63,646 nucleotides of DNA from Brachyspira murdochii. Lineage in GTDB: Bacteria > Spirochaetota > JAAYUW01. The DNA is taken from contig DYJT01000006.1 of assembly GCA_020722965.1 (NCBI GenBank), forward strand, positions 4,265 through 67,910, given 5' to 3'. The position numbers and the translations under genes were made by a program. Shown piece after piece: positions 17,118-26,167 of this stretch (position 1 is the first letter of the stretch; each line of letters opens with the position of its first letter). A model generated the notes under the pieces. The model saw only the letters and a list, made by a program, of their open reading frames with translations. It did not search any database and had not been told where the DNA came from.

Positions 17118-17145
17118 TAAATAGAAGACTATCTTTTTCCGATAT
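17118..17145 (+). promoter_or_regulatory. Candidate sigma-28 flagellar promoter of flaA
   Basis: TAAA (17118-17121) and TCCGATAT (17138-17145) are separated by 16 bp. The sigma-28 consensus is TAAA-N15-GCCGATAA, so this is close but one base long and imperfect at both ends of the -10. It lies 38 bp upstream of the flaA start. Confidence 0.45.
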
Positions 17146-17183
17146 AAAGAAAAAGCAGTAAAATAAGGGAAAGGAGTTATACA

Positions 17184-17918
17184 ATGAAAATCTCTAAATT
17201 GGCTGTTTTAGTATTATTGGTAGTCATATTTGCTGCCTTTCTCATGGTTAATACAAATTTAAATGCACAGCAAACTATGACGAAAAATGAACTTATAACA
17301 TCAATTGTTCTTGAATCTTTTGAAAACAATGATCGAGGGTGGTATGCTGTTGGTTCTAAATATACTAAAAGCGGCTTTCCTCAATGGCAAACGAACATTG
17401 AAAATTGGCCTACATCACTGTTTGGTCAAAAGGGAGATCCAAATAACAAATATTGCTTTGGTGTAAGAACCTCATATTATAGAATGGGATATAATCATCT
17501 ATGGATACTTCCAAAAGAACCTATAAAAATTCCTGGAATAGCTAAATCATTTTATATATGGGTTTGGGGAGCAAATTTTGCTTATGATTTAGAGTTGCAG
17601 ATTACAGACTACACAGGTATAAGTTATTCTTTACCAGGTGGTAAGCTAAATTATCTTGGATGGAAAATAATTAGAATAGATGTCCCAAATTATGTTCCTC
17701 AACTTCAGCTGCAACTTCCAAGAATAAAAAATATTCTTTTCGAAAAATTCATTGTCTGGTCAAACCCAGGATCCCCTCTAGAAAATTTCTATATCTATCT
17801 AGACCACTTTTCGGTATTAACAGATATAGCTTTGGAAACCTATGATGGTGATTCTTTAAACAATGTTGATCAGATCTGGACAAATCCAGAATCAAATCAA
17901 CAACAAGAAAACAAATAA
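17184..17918 (+). CDS. flaA: Flagellar filament outer-layer protein FlaA (paralogue 1)
   Basis: 244 aa sheath protein of spirochaetal periplasmic flagella. Cleavable signal peptide (~1-28, ending near LNAQQ). The mature part has the FlaA pattern of an ESFE start, a GYNHLWILPKEPIKIPGIAKSF block, WVWGANF, an LQITDYTG strand and a KLNYLGWKIIRIDVP block, then a C-terminal YLDHFSVLTD. A strong AAAGGAG precedes the ATG. It is the first of two adjacent flaA genes (28 bp apart), with a possible sigma-28 promoter. This family is practically confined to spirochaetes and is the main lineage clue. Confidence 0.9.
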   Translation: MKISKLAVLVLLVVIFAAFLMVNTNLNAQQTMTKNELITSIVLESFENNDRGWYAVGSKYTKSGFPQWQTNIENWPTSLFGQKGDPNNKYCFGVRTSYYRMGYNHLWILPKEPIKIPGIAKSFYIWVWGANFAYDLELQITDYTGISYSLPGGKLNYLGWKIIRIDVPNYVPQLQLQLPRIKNILFEKFIVWSNPGSPLENFYIYLDHFSVLTDIALETYDGDSLNNVDQIWTNPESNQQQENK

Positions 17919-17946
17919 TTGTAACCGAAATTAAAGGATGGTTACC

Positions 17947-18654
17947 ATGAAAAAAATTAAATATTTAGTATTTGTATTTATTTTACTTGCAGGATTTTTA
18001 TTCTCAAATATTTTCAACATTAATGCTCAACAAGCTTCATCTCAAAGCATGGAGCCTGGTGTTCAAGAAGGTGAACTTCTTGCAGATATTATTATCTCTA
18101 AATTCGAAGATGCAGAGTCGTGGAGTGGGCAGATGCCTTTAGATCAGGGTAATATTTTTCTTATGAAAAGATATGGTAAACCTAATGCTCTGCCTCAAGT
18201 TGACCCAGCAACCGGTATTGAAAATAAATATGTCCTTGGTGTCAAGGTAATGTTCAATAAAAGAGGATTCAATAGATTCATAGTTAGACCACCAAGACCT
18301 ATTAAGGTTCCTGGTATTACAAAATCACTCTCAATCTGGGTCGCAGGTAGAAATTTCAGCCACTCATTGATTTTTGTCGTAAGAGATTATTACAACCAGG
18401 ATAAACTATTAAAAGTTGGAACTTTAAACTTTTTAGGCTGGAAAAAATTAACTTTTGTTATTCCTCCAACTTTAGTTCAGGATGAGTACCATTACACCGA
18501 ACTAGAAGGTATAACCTTCATGGGATTAGCTATTGAAACTTCTCCTGAAGAGTCATTTGGAACATTCTATGTATATTTTGACGAGTTAACTGCCAAAACG
18601 AATGTATTCAACATGTCAACCCAGGATAAAGATGATATGATTGACAACTGGTAA
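17947..18654 (+). CDS. flaA: Flagellar filament outer-layer protein FlaA (paralogue 2)
   Basis: 235 aa with signal peptide (~1-27, ending INAQQ). It aligns with the upstream FlaA throughout: RGFNRFIVRPPRPIKVPGITKSL, IWVAGRNFSHSLIFVVRDY, and TLNFLGWKKLTFVIP, ending in YVYFDELTAKT. An in-frame ATG lies 9 bp upstream (17938), but AAAGGA is spaced correctly only for 17947, so I use that. A rho-independent terminator follows within 25 bp, closing the two-gene flaA unit. Having two different FlaA proteins is common in spirochaetes and affects filament stiffness and helicity. Confidence 0.9.
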   Translation: MKKIKYLVFVFILLAGFLFSNIFNINAQQASSQSMEPGVQEGELLADIIISKFEDAESWSGQMPLDQGNIFLMKRYGKPNALPQVDPATGIENKYVLGVKVMFNKRGFNRFIVRPPRPIKVPGITKSLSIWVAGRNFSHSLIFVVRDYYNQDKLLKVGTLNFLGWKKLTFVIPPTLVQDEYHYTELEGITFMGLAIETSPEESFGTFYVYFDELTAKTNVFNMSTQDKDDMIDNW

Positions 18655-18675
18655 AATCTCCTTTCCATTAAAATA

Positions 18676-18708
18676 AAAAGGGTCCTGGCACTAACCAGGA
18701 CTTTTTTT
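18676..18708 (+). terminator. Rho-independent terminator of the flaA unit
   Basis: GTCCTGG (18682-18688) and CCAGGAC (18695-18701) form a perfect 7-bp stem around a 6-base loop, followed by seven T. The flanking A-run extends the stem. Confidence 0.92.
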
Positions 18709-18837
18709 ATTGTCTAGTTTGTTTAATCTTGCTTTCAATTGATTTTACCAATTCATAAAATTTTAATAAAACTTATTTTTATCGAACGAAAATTATATTT
18801 CCTAATCGAAAATATAGCAGATAAAATTCTTTTTTCT

Positions 18838-20832
18838 TTATCTTACAAATTCATCAATAACACTATCCACAAGTTTATCATCGGCAATTTCTGGTAATGT
18901 AATGTTAGATTGTACTTCCCTTTCGTTATAATATTTTGCCGTTTCAATCGCATTTTCATTTCTAGCCCATGCTCTTCTTGCTATACCACCAATAACATCC
19001 CAGCTTAGTGCGCTTTTTATTATTCTATCTGTTTGCTCACTTCCATCGAGGACAAGTCCAAATCCACCATTAAAACATTTACCAATACCAACACCACCCC
19101 CATTTGATAAAACTGCTAAAGTCATACCTCTTGCAATATTACCGGCAAAACAATGAACAGCCATTTCTGCCATTACATTACTTCCATCATAAATATTCGC
19201 GGTTTCTCTAAATGGCGAATCTGTTCCAGAAACATCATGATGATCCCTGCCAAGCATTATAGGTCCAACTTCTTTATTTCTGACCATTTCGTTAAATCTT
19301 AAGGCTATTTTCACCCTGCCTTCTTCATCTGCATAAAGGATTCTTGCCTTGGTACCTACTACAAGTTTGTTTTTTTCGGCATCTTTTATCCAATTATAAT
19401 TGTCCATATCCTGGGCTCTTCTATTTGGATCAATACAGGACATAGCAGCATGATCTGTTTTTCTTAAATCTTCATCTTTACCCGATAGACAGACCCACCT
19501 GAAAGGACCATACCCATAATCAAAACAAAGTGGACCCATTATATGCTCAACATATGATGGGAAAATAAAACCTTCGAATGTGTCTATTCCATTTTTAGCA
19601 ATCTGTTTTTCCCCAGCATCAAAAACAGCTTTCATAAATGAGTTCCCATAATCCCAAAAATGTGTTCCTCTTTCTACCATTTCTTTAATAAGCGAAAACT
19701 GTTTTTTCAATGAACTATCAACATAAAATTTAAATTTATCAGGATCACTTGCCAGCAAATTTCTTGCATCTTCAAAATTTAAACCCTGTGGGATATAACC
19801 ACCTTCATAAACTGCATGACAGGAAGTTTGATCTGATGCAAGTTCTATCTGAATATTGTTTTTTACCGCATATTCCCATAGATCGACTATATTCCCATGA
19901 TATGCTATCGATGAAGCAATACCATCTTTTTTCAGTTTTAATGCGGTTTCAAATGTTTCTTCAACTGTTTTACAAACTATTGAAACCCAACCCTGATTGA
20001 ATCTAGTCTCTATCCTTGAATAATCAACCTCTGCTATTATCCCAACTCCACCTGCTATTTCTATTGCCTTAGCCTGGGCACCACTCATCCCACCAAGCCC
20101 TGAGGAAAGATATAACACCCCTTTTAAATTGCCTTCTTTGGGGATATTTAAATACAATCTACCGGCGTTTAATAAAGTTATATAAGTGCCATGGACTATT
20201 CCTTGTGGTCCTATATACATCCATCCACCTGCGGTCATCTGCCCGTAGTTTGCAACTCCCATAGCAGCGGCGATAGAGAAATCTTTAGGATTATCAAACA
20301 TACCAACCATTAATCCATTTGTAGATATTACCCTGGGAGCATCTTTTTTGCTTGGGAACAATCCTAGAGGATGACCAGATTGAACAACAAGTGTTTGATC
20401 TTCTGTCAATATTTCAAGATATTTTTTAATAAGACGATATTGCATCCAGTTTTGCATTACCTGACCGGTTTCACCATAGGTAACCAATTCATATGGATAA
20501 AGAGCAATATCGAATGAAAGATTATTGTCTATCATTACCTGTAAAGCCTTACCTGCAAGGGATTTTCCCTGATATTGATCGACAGGTTTTGGTTTAATAT
20601 CTCCATAAGGTCTGAATCTATAACCATAAATTCTTCCTCTAGTAATCAATTCCTGCATAAATTCTGGAGCTATTGAATCATGCAATTTTTTTGGTATATA
20701 TCTTAATGCATTTTTCAGTGCAATCTTAATCTGATTTTTGTTTAATGGCATACCTCTACTTGGGGCTCTTCTTATACCTTCAACAAATTTTGGATATTCA
20801 GGTAATTTGTCATCTAAACCGATATCTATCAT
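18838..20832 (-). CDS. hutU: Urocanate hydratase, long form
   Basis: 664 aa NAD-dependent enzyme converting urocanate to imidazolone propionate in histidine breakdown. SSGLGGMSGAQAKA (~246-259) is the NAD-binding region, GRDHHDVSGTDSPFRET (~534-550) and NGGGVGIGKCFNGGFG (~584-599) are the family's catalytic-site blocks. About 100 residues longer than the common 557-aa form, with extra sequence at the N-terminus and around 420-480, matching the long subclass in anaerobes and spirochaetes. No hutH, hutI or ftcD next to it. The start follows AAGGGGGG. Confidence 0.93.
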   Translation of the reverse strand: MIDIGLDDKLPEYPKFVEGIRRAPSRGMPLNKNQIKIALKNALRYIPKKLHDSIAPEFMQELITRGRIYGYRFRPYGDIKPKPVDQYQGKSLAGKALQVMIDNNLSFDIALYPYELVTYGETGQVMQNWMQYRLIKKYLEILTEDQTLVVQSGHPLGLFPSKKDAPRVISTNGLMVGMFDNPKDFSIAAAMGVANYGQMTAGGWMYIGPQGIVHGTYITLLNAGRLYLNIPKEGNLKGVLYLSSGLGGMSGAQAKAIEIAGGVGIIAEVDYSRIETRFNQGWVSIVCKTVEETFETALKLKKDGIASSIAYHGNIVDLWEYAVKNNIQIELASDQTSCHAVYEGGYIPQGLNFEDARNLLASDPDKFKFYVDSSLKKQFSLIKEMVERGTHFWDYGNSFMKAVFDAGEKQIAKNGIDTFEGFIFPSYVEHIMGPLCFDYGYGPFRWVCLSGKDEDLRKTDHAAMSCIDPNRRAQDMDNYNWIKDAEKNKLVVGTKARILYADEEGRVKIALRFNEMVRNKEVGPIMLGRDHHDVSGTDSPFRETANIYDGSNVMAEMAVHCFAGNIARGMTLAVLSNGGGVGIGKCFNGGFGLVLDGSEQTDRIIKSALSWDVIGGIARRAWARNENAIETAKYYNEREVQSNITLPEIADDKLVDSVIDEFVR

Positions 20833-20982
20833 TTAACCCCCCTTTTTTGATTTTTTAATATACAATTTAAATTCTGTCTTAGCTTTCCCATTTTGTCCCT
20901 AAGTTCATTTTTAATTTTTTAATATGTGATTTTGAAGTTATTTTAAACTTATTTCTTATTTTGTTAAATTATAATTAACATA

Positions 20983-21972
20983 TTAAGCCTTCCCGGCCGA
21001 TCCCAGAACATTGATGTTTTTATCCATATACATTTTAATCAATTCATCCCTTGCAGGAGCTAAATATTTTCTGGGGTCAAACTCAGCAGGTTTTGTAGCC
21101 AGAATCTCCCTGATTTTTGCTGTCATAACAAGTCTTCCATCAGAGTCAATATTTATCTTACATACATTTGATTTTGCAGCCCTTCTAAGTTGATCCTCCG
21201 GAACACCAACGGCATTTTCCATATTACCGCCATATCTATTAATCATATCTACATATTCTTTGAGAACACTAGAAGCCCCATGCAATACAATAGGGAAATC
21301 TGGTATTCTTTTCTCTACTTCATCAAGTATGTCAAATCTTAAAGGAGGAGGCATCTCTCCTGGTTTTACCTTGAACTTATAAGCTCCATGGGAAGTCCCA
21401 ATTGCAATGGCAAGGGAATCAACCCCTGTTGATTTAACAAATTCTTCAACTTCCTCTGGTTTAGTATAATGATGAACTTCTGATTTGACATCTTCTTCTA
21501 TCCCGGCAAGTACTCCAAGCTCACCTTCAACTGTTACATCGAAATCATGTGCGTATTCTACAACTTTTTTTGTTAATTGAATATTTTCGTCAAATGGAAG
21601 ATGAGAGCCATCAATCATAACAGATGAAAAACCACTTAATATGCAACTTTTACATAACTCGAATGAATCACCATGATCAAGATGAAGTACGATAGGTATT
21701 TCCGGTAATTTCTTTTCTGATGCCAGCTCTTTCATGAATTCAACAGCACCCTGTGCAAGATATCTTAATATTGTTTGATTGGCATATTCTCTTGCCCCTT
21801 TAGAGACCTGTAAAATAACAGGTGAACTTGTTTGAACACAGGCTATGATTATTGCTTGAAGCTGTTCCATATTGTTGAAGTTATAAGCCGGAATTGCATA
21901 ACCACCTTTTATAGCCTTTTTAAAAATCTCTCTACTATTTACAAAACCAAGTTCTCTATAAGATACTATCAT
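20983..21972 (-). CDS. fba: Class II fructose-1,6-bisphosphate aldolase
   Basis: About 329 aa Zn-dependent aldolase of glycolysis and gluconeogenesis. HLDHGD (97-102, catalytic Asp99 and Zn His100), the VEGELG block (~150-155), GTSHGAYKF (Zn His ~200) and VLHGASSV (Zn His ~235) followed by NIDSDGR are intact. The frame extends to 22023, but ATG at 21972 has AAGGAG 7 bp upstream and starts the canonical MIVSYRELG N-terminus, so the upstream 17 codons are left out. It lies 115 bp below ndk on the same strand. Confidence 0.94.
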   Translation of the reverse strand: MIVSYRELGFVNSREIFKKAIKGGYAIPAYNFNNMEQLQAIIIACVQTSSPVILQVSKGAREYANQTILRYLAQGAVEFMKELASEKKLPEIPIVLHLDHGDSFELCKSCILSGFSSVMIDGSHLPFDENIQLTKKVVEYAHDFDVTVEGELGVLAGIEEDVKSEVHHYTKPEEVEEFVKSTGVDSLAIAIGTSHGAYKFKVKPGEMPPPLRFDILDEVEKRIPDFPIVLHGASSVLKEYVDMINRYGGNMENAVGVPEDQLRRAAKSNVCKINIDSDGRLVMTAKIREILATKPAEFDPRKYLAPARDELIKMYMDKNINVLGSAGKA

Positions 21973-22087
21973 AAAATACTCCTTTTTTAATTTTTCTAAC
22001 TTCAAAATAATTATAGTTATCATAATTTTGAAATCAATCTTTTTTATTTAAAAAAATTATTTAGTATATTTTACGATCAATTAGATT

Positions 22088-22678
22088 TTATACTGGGAAT
22101 CTCTTTTTAAAAACCACCTCAAAGGGTTCTTTCCAAAAAATTTTACCATCTTTTTCAGTAACGGGATAAAGCCTGAAATCATTAACCAACTCTTGTGGTG
22201 AAAACCATAGTTTTATTTCATATTCTGAAGCCTCAGAAAAGCTTGCATGTATTACATTTTCAAACCTTACCACAACATGACCTTTATCATCGAAAACTTC
22301 ATTCCCCTTTTCATCTTTAACTATTACATTTCTTCCGTATTTCTGCCTTAATGTAATTATTTTTTTGCCAGGTTCTATCTCCATCGGATTTGTCTTCCCA
22401 ACTATTGTTCGCACGATTTTACATGCATCCTCTCCGGCATAAACAAAGGCATAAACAAATTTAAAACTATGATAACCTCCCAAAAGATATTTAATAACAT
22501 CTTGATAAAATGGTTTATCCTTATGTTCATAATAATGATAAGCCGCTAGCTGATAAGTAGGTTCGACAACTTTTGAACCAACTAAAATAAGATTTTCATG
22601 TTCAAGATGTGTTAAGACCTCTCCAACCAGGGAAAGTTCAACACCATCTGGTTTTATCAAAACAAGGCAATGCTCCAT
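22088..22678 (-). CDS. ndk: Nucleoside diphosphate kinase, long form with insertion
   Basis: About 196 aa. Swaps phosphate between NTPs and NDPs through a phosphohistidine. LVLIKPDGV near the N-terminus, HKDKPFY (~52-58), ACKIVRTIVGKTNP (~85-98) and NVIHASFSEASEYEIKLWF with catalytic His144 are present. A ~25-residue insertion (residues ~113-140) sits where ordinary Ndk has only a short loop, so this is the long subclass. ATG at 22678 follows AAAAGGAT and replaces a 12-codon upstream extension. Likely co-transcribed with nrdD, nrdG and a small gene, giving a nucleotide-pool unit. Confidence 0.85.
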   Translation of the reverse strand: MEHCLVLIKPDGVELSLVGEVLTHLEHENLILVGSKVVEPTYQLAAYHYYEHKDKPFYQDVIKYLLGGYHSFKFVYAFVYAGEDACKIVRTIVGKTNPMEIEPGKKIITLRQKYGRNVIVKDEKGNEVFDDKGHVVVRFENVIHASFSEASEYEIKLWFSPQELVNDFRLYPVTEKDGKIFWKEPFEVVFKKRFPV

Positions 22679-22719
22679 TTTACTTGATCCTTTTTTATTA
22701 TTATAATAAAGCATAAAAT

Positions 22720-22986
22720 TTATTCAAAATTTTTATTCTCGATATTTTTAATCTCGAACTTATCAAGAAAGTGAAAGCTTAAAATCAACTTAAAAGTCGA
22801 TATTTTTATGTTGTTTATTTTATCATAAATAAAAAATTCTATATGCTTTTGATCATTAAAATTATCTATGATATAAAAAAGACCTATTCTGATATTTATA
22901 GAATTGAGTCTTTCAATCATCTTCTGGCTTAAATTTATGTTGATAATTTCAAATATCATCCCCTTATATGCGTTTTTCAAAGTCAT
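22720..22986 (-). CDS. Small protein, possible FeoA-like fold
   Basis: 88 aa. The pattern GMIFEI...IERLNSINIRIGLFYII resembles FeoA/SH3-like domains (Gly, then Ile strand, RLxxxxIxxG turn), but the rest is too diverged to be sure and no FeoB is near. It starts 14 bp after nrdG behind AAAGGAAA and ends 41 bp before ndk, so it belongs to the nrdDG-ndk run. The role is unknown; iron or SH3-type protein binding would be a guess. Confidence 0.45.
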   Translation of the reverse strand: MTLKNAYKGMIFEIININLSQKMIERLNSINIRIGLFYIIDNFNDQKHIEFFIYDKINNIKISTFKLILSFHFLDKFEIKNIENKNFE

Positions 22987-23000
22987 TATCTAAATTTCCT

Positions 23001-23600
23001 TTAATTTAATGGATTTCTATAATCCTGAAATTTGATTTTTACACCTAATTTTGCAGCAAAATCTTCTATCTCTTTTTTATCTACAATATTTTCGACCAGT
23101 GTCGTTCTAATCTGATATTCTACATCCGACCCTTTTAAAATATCAATCGATTCCTTTATTAACGAAGTATTAAAATCTTTTAATCCGATAGTCTGGTTAT
23201 ATTTTTCAAATGAATTTTTTAAATCCATAGCAACATAATCAACAAGTTTTTTATCAATTAAACTTGCAACAAGAGCGGGGTTTGAGCCATTGGTGTCCAG
23301 TTTAATAAGAAAATCTTTATCCTTTATTATTTTTACAAGATTTAAAAGTTCTTCCCCGTGTATAGTTGGTTCTCCACCAGATACACATACCCCATCAATT
23401 AAACCTTTCCTTTTACTTAAATAGTTTAATATATAATCTAATGGTATATCCTCTATCTTATTGAGTTTTCCCTCATCGACAAGATCATAATTTTGACACC
23501 AGGGGCACCTAAAATTGCAACCACCTGTGAAAATTACAGAAGAGACTTTACCGGGATAGTCTATCAGGCTAAAAGGGACAAAGCTTTTTATCTTTATCAT
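23001..23600 (-). CDS. nrdG: Anaerobic ribonucleotide reductase activase
   Basis: 199 aa radical-SAM enzyme that makes the glycyl radical on NrdD. The 4Fe-4S CxxxCxxC motif is Cys28, Cys32 and Cys35 in GGCNFRCPWCQN. VSGGEPTIH (~78-86) is the SAM-binding GGE block. Length and order (directly downstream of nrdD, 75 bp) fit NrdG; the pyruvate formate-lyase activase family is similar but longer. Functions only without oxygen. Confidence 0.92.
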   Translation of the reverse strand: MIKIKSFVPFSLIDYPGKVSSVIFTGGCNFRCPWCQNYDLVDEGKLNKIEDIPLDYILNYLSKRKGLIDGVCVSGGEPTIHGEELLNLVKIIKDKDFLIKLDTNGSNPALVASLIDKKLVDYVAMDLKNSFEKYNQTIGLKDFNTSLIKESIDILKGSDVEYQIRTTLVENIVDKKEIEDFAAKLGVKIKFQDYRNPLN

Positions 23601-23639
23601 ATTAATTTTTTAGTATTTTTTATTTATGCTTTTTTTATA

Positions 23640-23700
23640 TTTTGCAATTTGTAAATTGAATCTATTTTGTAAATTTTATCTATTTTGCAAATTTGATATA
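23640..23700. repeat. Degenerate 18-19 bp repeats at the nrdD 3' end
   Basis: On the minus strand the last codons of nrdD (AATTTGCAAAATAGATAA) are followed by AATTTACAAAATAGATTC and AATTTACAAATTGCAAAAT, i.e. two imperfect copies of the gene end in the nrdD-nrdG spacer. Confidence 0.75.
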
Positions 23701-25964
23701 GAAAAAGTCTTTCTTTCGTAAAATTCCATTCTCTTTCCGTTGTTCCAGTTTTGAACAGGTCTATAATATCCAACGACTCTAGAATAGACTTCATTTGGTA
23801 TTACTAAATTTTCCTGCTTGAATAGATTTTCATCATTATCACCTTGAATCTTATTGAAAGCATATGGTTCAAGAGCTTTTATATCTACCCCATATTCTTT
23901 TAATTGCTCGAGTGTATGCTCCTTTTCGCATATCCATTTTTCTCCAGGTTGGTAACCATGAACAGGGCAGATGCTGAAAGTGGGTGTAATAGAAAAATAT
24001 GGTAAGGTATAATTATATGCCAATTTTTTTATAAAGTTTTTCAAACTATTATAATCTGTAATACTTTGACCAATAAAAATATGAAGAACTGTTCCACCGG
24101 TAAATTTGCTCTGTAAAGAATCCTGATGATCGCAAACTTCAAATATATCTAAGGAAGAATTTACCGGAAGTTGAATAGAATTTGTATAATATGGGCGTGA
24201 AGGTAAACCTGCGGTCTTAATATCATTAAATCCTTTCTTATCAATCATAGCAAGTCTATAACTGGCACCCTCGGCGGGTGAAGCCTCGAGATTATACATA
24301 TTCCCTGTGCTTTCAGAGATTTTTTCGAGCTTTTCAATCATAAAATCGAGCACTTTTTCTGCGAATCTCTTGCTATCAGGCTCAAGATATGATCTATTAA
24401 ATAAATTTTCAATAGCCTCATTCATACCAATGAGCCCAATTGTAGAAAAATGATTAGCCCAATATTGCCCAGTTCTAAGTTTGACATCCTTTAAGTAGAA
24501 TTTTGTATATGGGTATAAACCAGCTTCTGTAAGATCTTCGACTGCCTTTCTTTTTAGCTCCAAAGCTGTTTTTGCAATATCAATGACTTTGTTTAAATTT
24601 TCGAAAAAAATATCTTCTTTCTTTGATAAATATGCTAATCTTGGAAGATTTATTGTAATGACGCCGATCGAACCTGTCATTGGATTTGAAGCGAAAAGAC
24701 CACCTCTTCTCGTTATATTTTCTTTACTATTTTCTATTATCTTATTTATTCTTTCTTTTATCTTTCTATTATCAAGTTTTAATCTGCAACACATGCTTCT
24801 TGTGTCATCAACATCCATCGATGAATTTATAAAATTTGAAAAATAAGGGCTACCATATTTTGCGGTTAATTCCCATAAAGGTTGATAATCTTCTGAATCA
24901 AAGTCAAAATCTTTTGTAAGATTTATCGTAGGAATAGGGAAAGTAAATGGTCTACCTTTGCCATCACCCTCCAACATCACCTCGCAAAAGGCTTTCAGTA
25001 TCATCTTCATCTCATTCTGGTATTCACCATAAGCAAAATCTATTAATTGACCTCCGATAATTACCGCTTTGTCTTTTAAGCCACTGGATGGGACAAGGTC
25101 AAATGTAATATTTGTAAAGGGTGTTTGAAAACCGGTTCTTGTTGGAACATTTAGATTAAATATAAATTCCTGCATCGATTGCTTAACATCTTTATATGAA
25201 AGATTATCCTGTCTTATAAATGGAGCTAAAAGAGTATCGAAATTTGAGAATGCCTGGGCTCCAGCTGCTTCACCCTGCATCGTATAAAAGAAATTTGCTA
25301 TTTGCCCTAAGGCAGTTCTGAAATGTTTAGCAGGTTTGCTTTCAACCTTTCCAGTAACTCCTGTAAATCCGAGCATCAATAGTTGCTCCAGATCCCAACC
25401 TACACAGTAAGAAGAAAGAGAACCAAGATCATGTATGTGTATTACTCCAGATCTATGTGCATTCGCAATCTCTGGCGTATATATTTTATTTAACCAATAT
25501 TCCGAGATCAAGGTGGAAGAAATATGTGTATTCAATCCCTGAAGAGAATAGCTCATATTCGAGTTTTCGCGAACATGCCAATCATTTTCTGAAATATAAT
25601 CATCTATCATGCTAAAGGCTGCATTAAATGCATTTGTAATATTTCTTGCCTCTGCTCTTTTGGCACGATATAGAATATACATCTTGGCAGTCTTTCTAAA
25701 CCCCATATTCATAAGGGTTTCTTCAACAAGATCCTGAATATTTTCTATATCTACAATTTCACTATCCAGTCTTGAAACAACAAAACCTGTAACTTCCCAT
25801 GCCTTTGTTTCGTCTGCTTCATGGCTTACTGCAAAGGCTTTACCTATTGCGATAGAGATCTTTGAAGGGTCAAAATCTACGATTTTACCATCTCTTTTCC
25901 TGACTTTCTGCGCAATTTTCGATTCCTGTCTCGATTTTAAAAGATTGTTTACAAAGACTTTCAT
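23676..25964 (-). CDS. nrdD: Anaerobic (class III) ribonucleoside-triphosphate reductase
   Basis: 762 aa glycyl-radical enzyme making dNTPs from NTPs anaerobically, independent of B12. An N-terminal ATP-cone (KRDGKIVDFDPSKISIAIGKAF, ~23-44) senses ATP/dATP, and a radical barrel holds the active-site Cys residues. The C-terminal loop RVVGYYRPVQNW carries the radical Gly near 732. The usual zinc site near the C-terminus reads SICPVHGYQPG...CEKEH, with the final Cys of the normal CxxC replaced, leaving Cys/His ligands. The leader contains a probable cobalamin riboswitch; GGAGG lies 8 bp before the ATG. Confidence 0.95.
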   Translation of the reverse strand: MKVFVNNLLKSRQESKIAQKVRKRDGKIVDFDPSKISIAIGKAFAVSHEADETKAWEVTGFVVSRLDSEIVDIENIQDLVEETLMNMGFRKTAKMYILYRAKRAEARNITNAFNAAFSMIDDYISENDWHVRENSNMSYSLQGLNTHISSTLISEYWLNKIYTPEIANAHRSGVIHIHDLGSLSSYCVGWDLEQLLMLGFTGVTGKVESKPAKHFRTALGQIANFFYTMQGEAAGAQAFSNFDTLLAPFIRQDNLSYKDVKQSMQEFIFNLNVPTRTGFQTPFTNITFDLVPSSGLKDKAVIIGGQLIDFAYGEYQNEMKMILKAFCEVMLEGDGKGRPFTFPIPTINLTKDFDFDSEDYQPLWELTAKYGSPYFSNFINSSMDVDDTRSMCCRLKLDNRKIKERINKIIENSKENITRRGGLFASNPMTGSIGVITINLPRLAYLSKKEDIFFENLNKVIDIAKTALELKRKAVEDLTEAGLYPYTKFYLKDVKLRTGQYWANHFSTIGLIGMNEAIENLFNRSYLEPDSKRFAEKVLDFMIEKLEKISESTGNMYNLEASPAEGASYRLAMIDKKGFNDIKTAGLPSRPYYTNSIQLPVNSSLDIFEVCDHQDSLQSKFTGGTVLHIFIGQSITDYNSLKNFIKKLAYNYTLPYFSITPTFSICPVHGYQPGEKWICEKEHTLEQLKEYGVDIKALEPYAFNKIQGDNDENLFKQENLVIPNEVYSRVVGYYRPVQNWNNGKRMEFYERKTFSISNLQNR

Positions 25965-25984
25965 AAAATCTCCTCCACATGATT

Positions 25985-26145
25985 ATCCCTTACTCGTCTT
26001 CCGGCTTCGAGGCTGCCTACATATTTTTTTTAATCCTTCCCTTCGTAGTTTAACTGCTACTGGAAAGGCAAAAATATTTCGTTCCTCTACCACGGCTGTG
26101 TGGACAGCACAGGATTTTGACCTGTTTCCGTTTTGTAAGGAATTA
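25985..26145 (-). promoter_or_regulatory. Probable cobalamin riboswitch upstream of nrdD
   Basis: Read on the minus strand, the 203-bp leader contains a core resembling the adenosylcobalamin aptamer: GGAAACAGGT, then CAAAATCC, then GCTGTCC and CACAGCCGTGGTA (26091-26130), matching GGAA-N-GGT-AAATCC-GCTG-CC and ACTGT-like spacing. A B12-box-like AAGCCGGAAGAC (25996-26007) lies ~85 bases further on, followed by the nrdD ribosome site. G+C is well above the surroundings, as for a structured RNA. The match is by eye and imperfect at the B12 box; a covariance-model scan is needed to be certain. Confidence 0.7.
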
Positions 26146-26167
26146 CTTTGTTTTTACCATAAAAATT

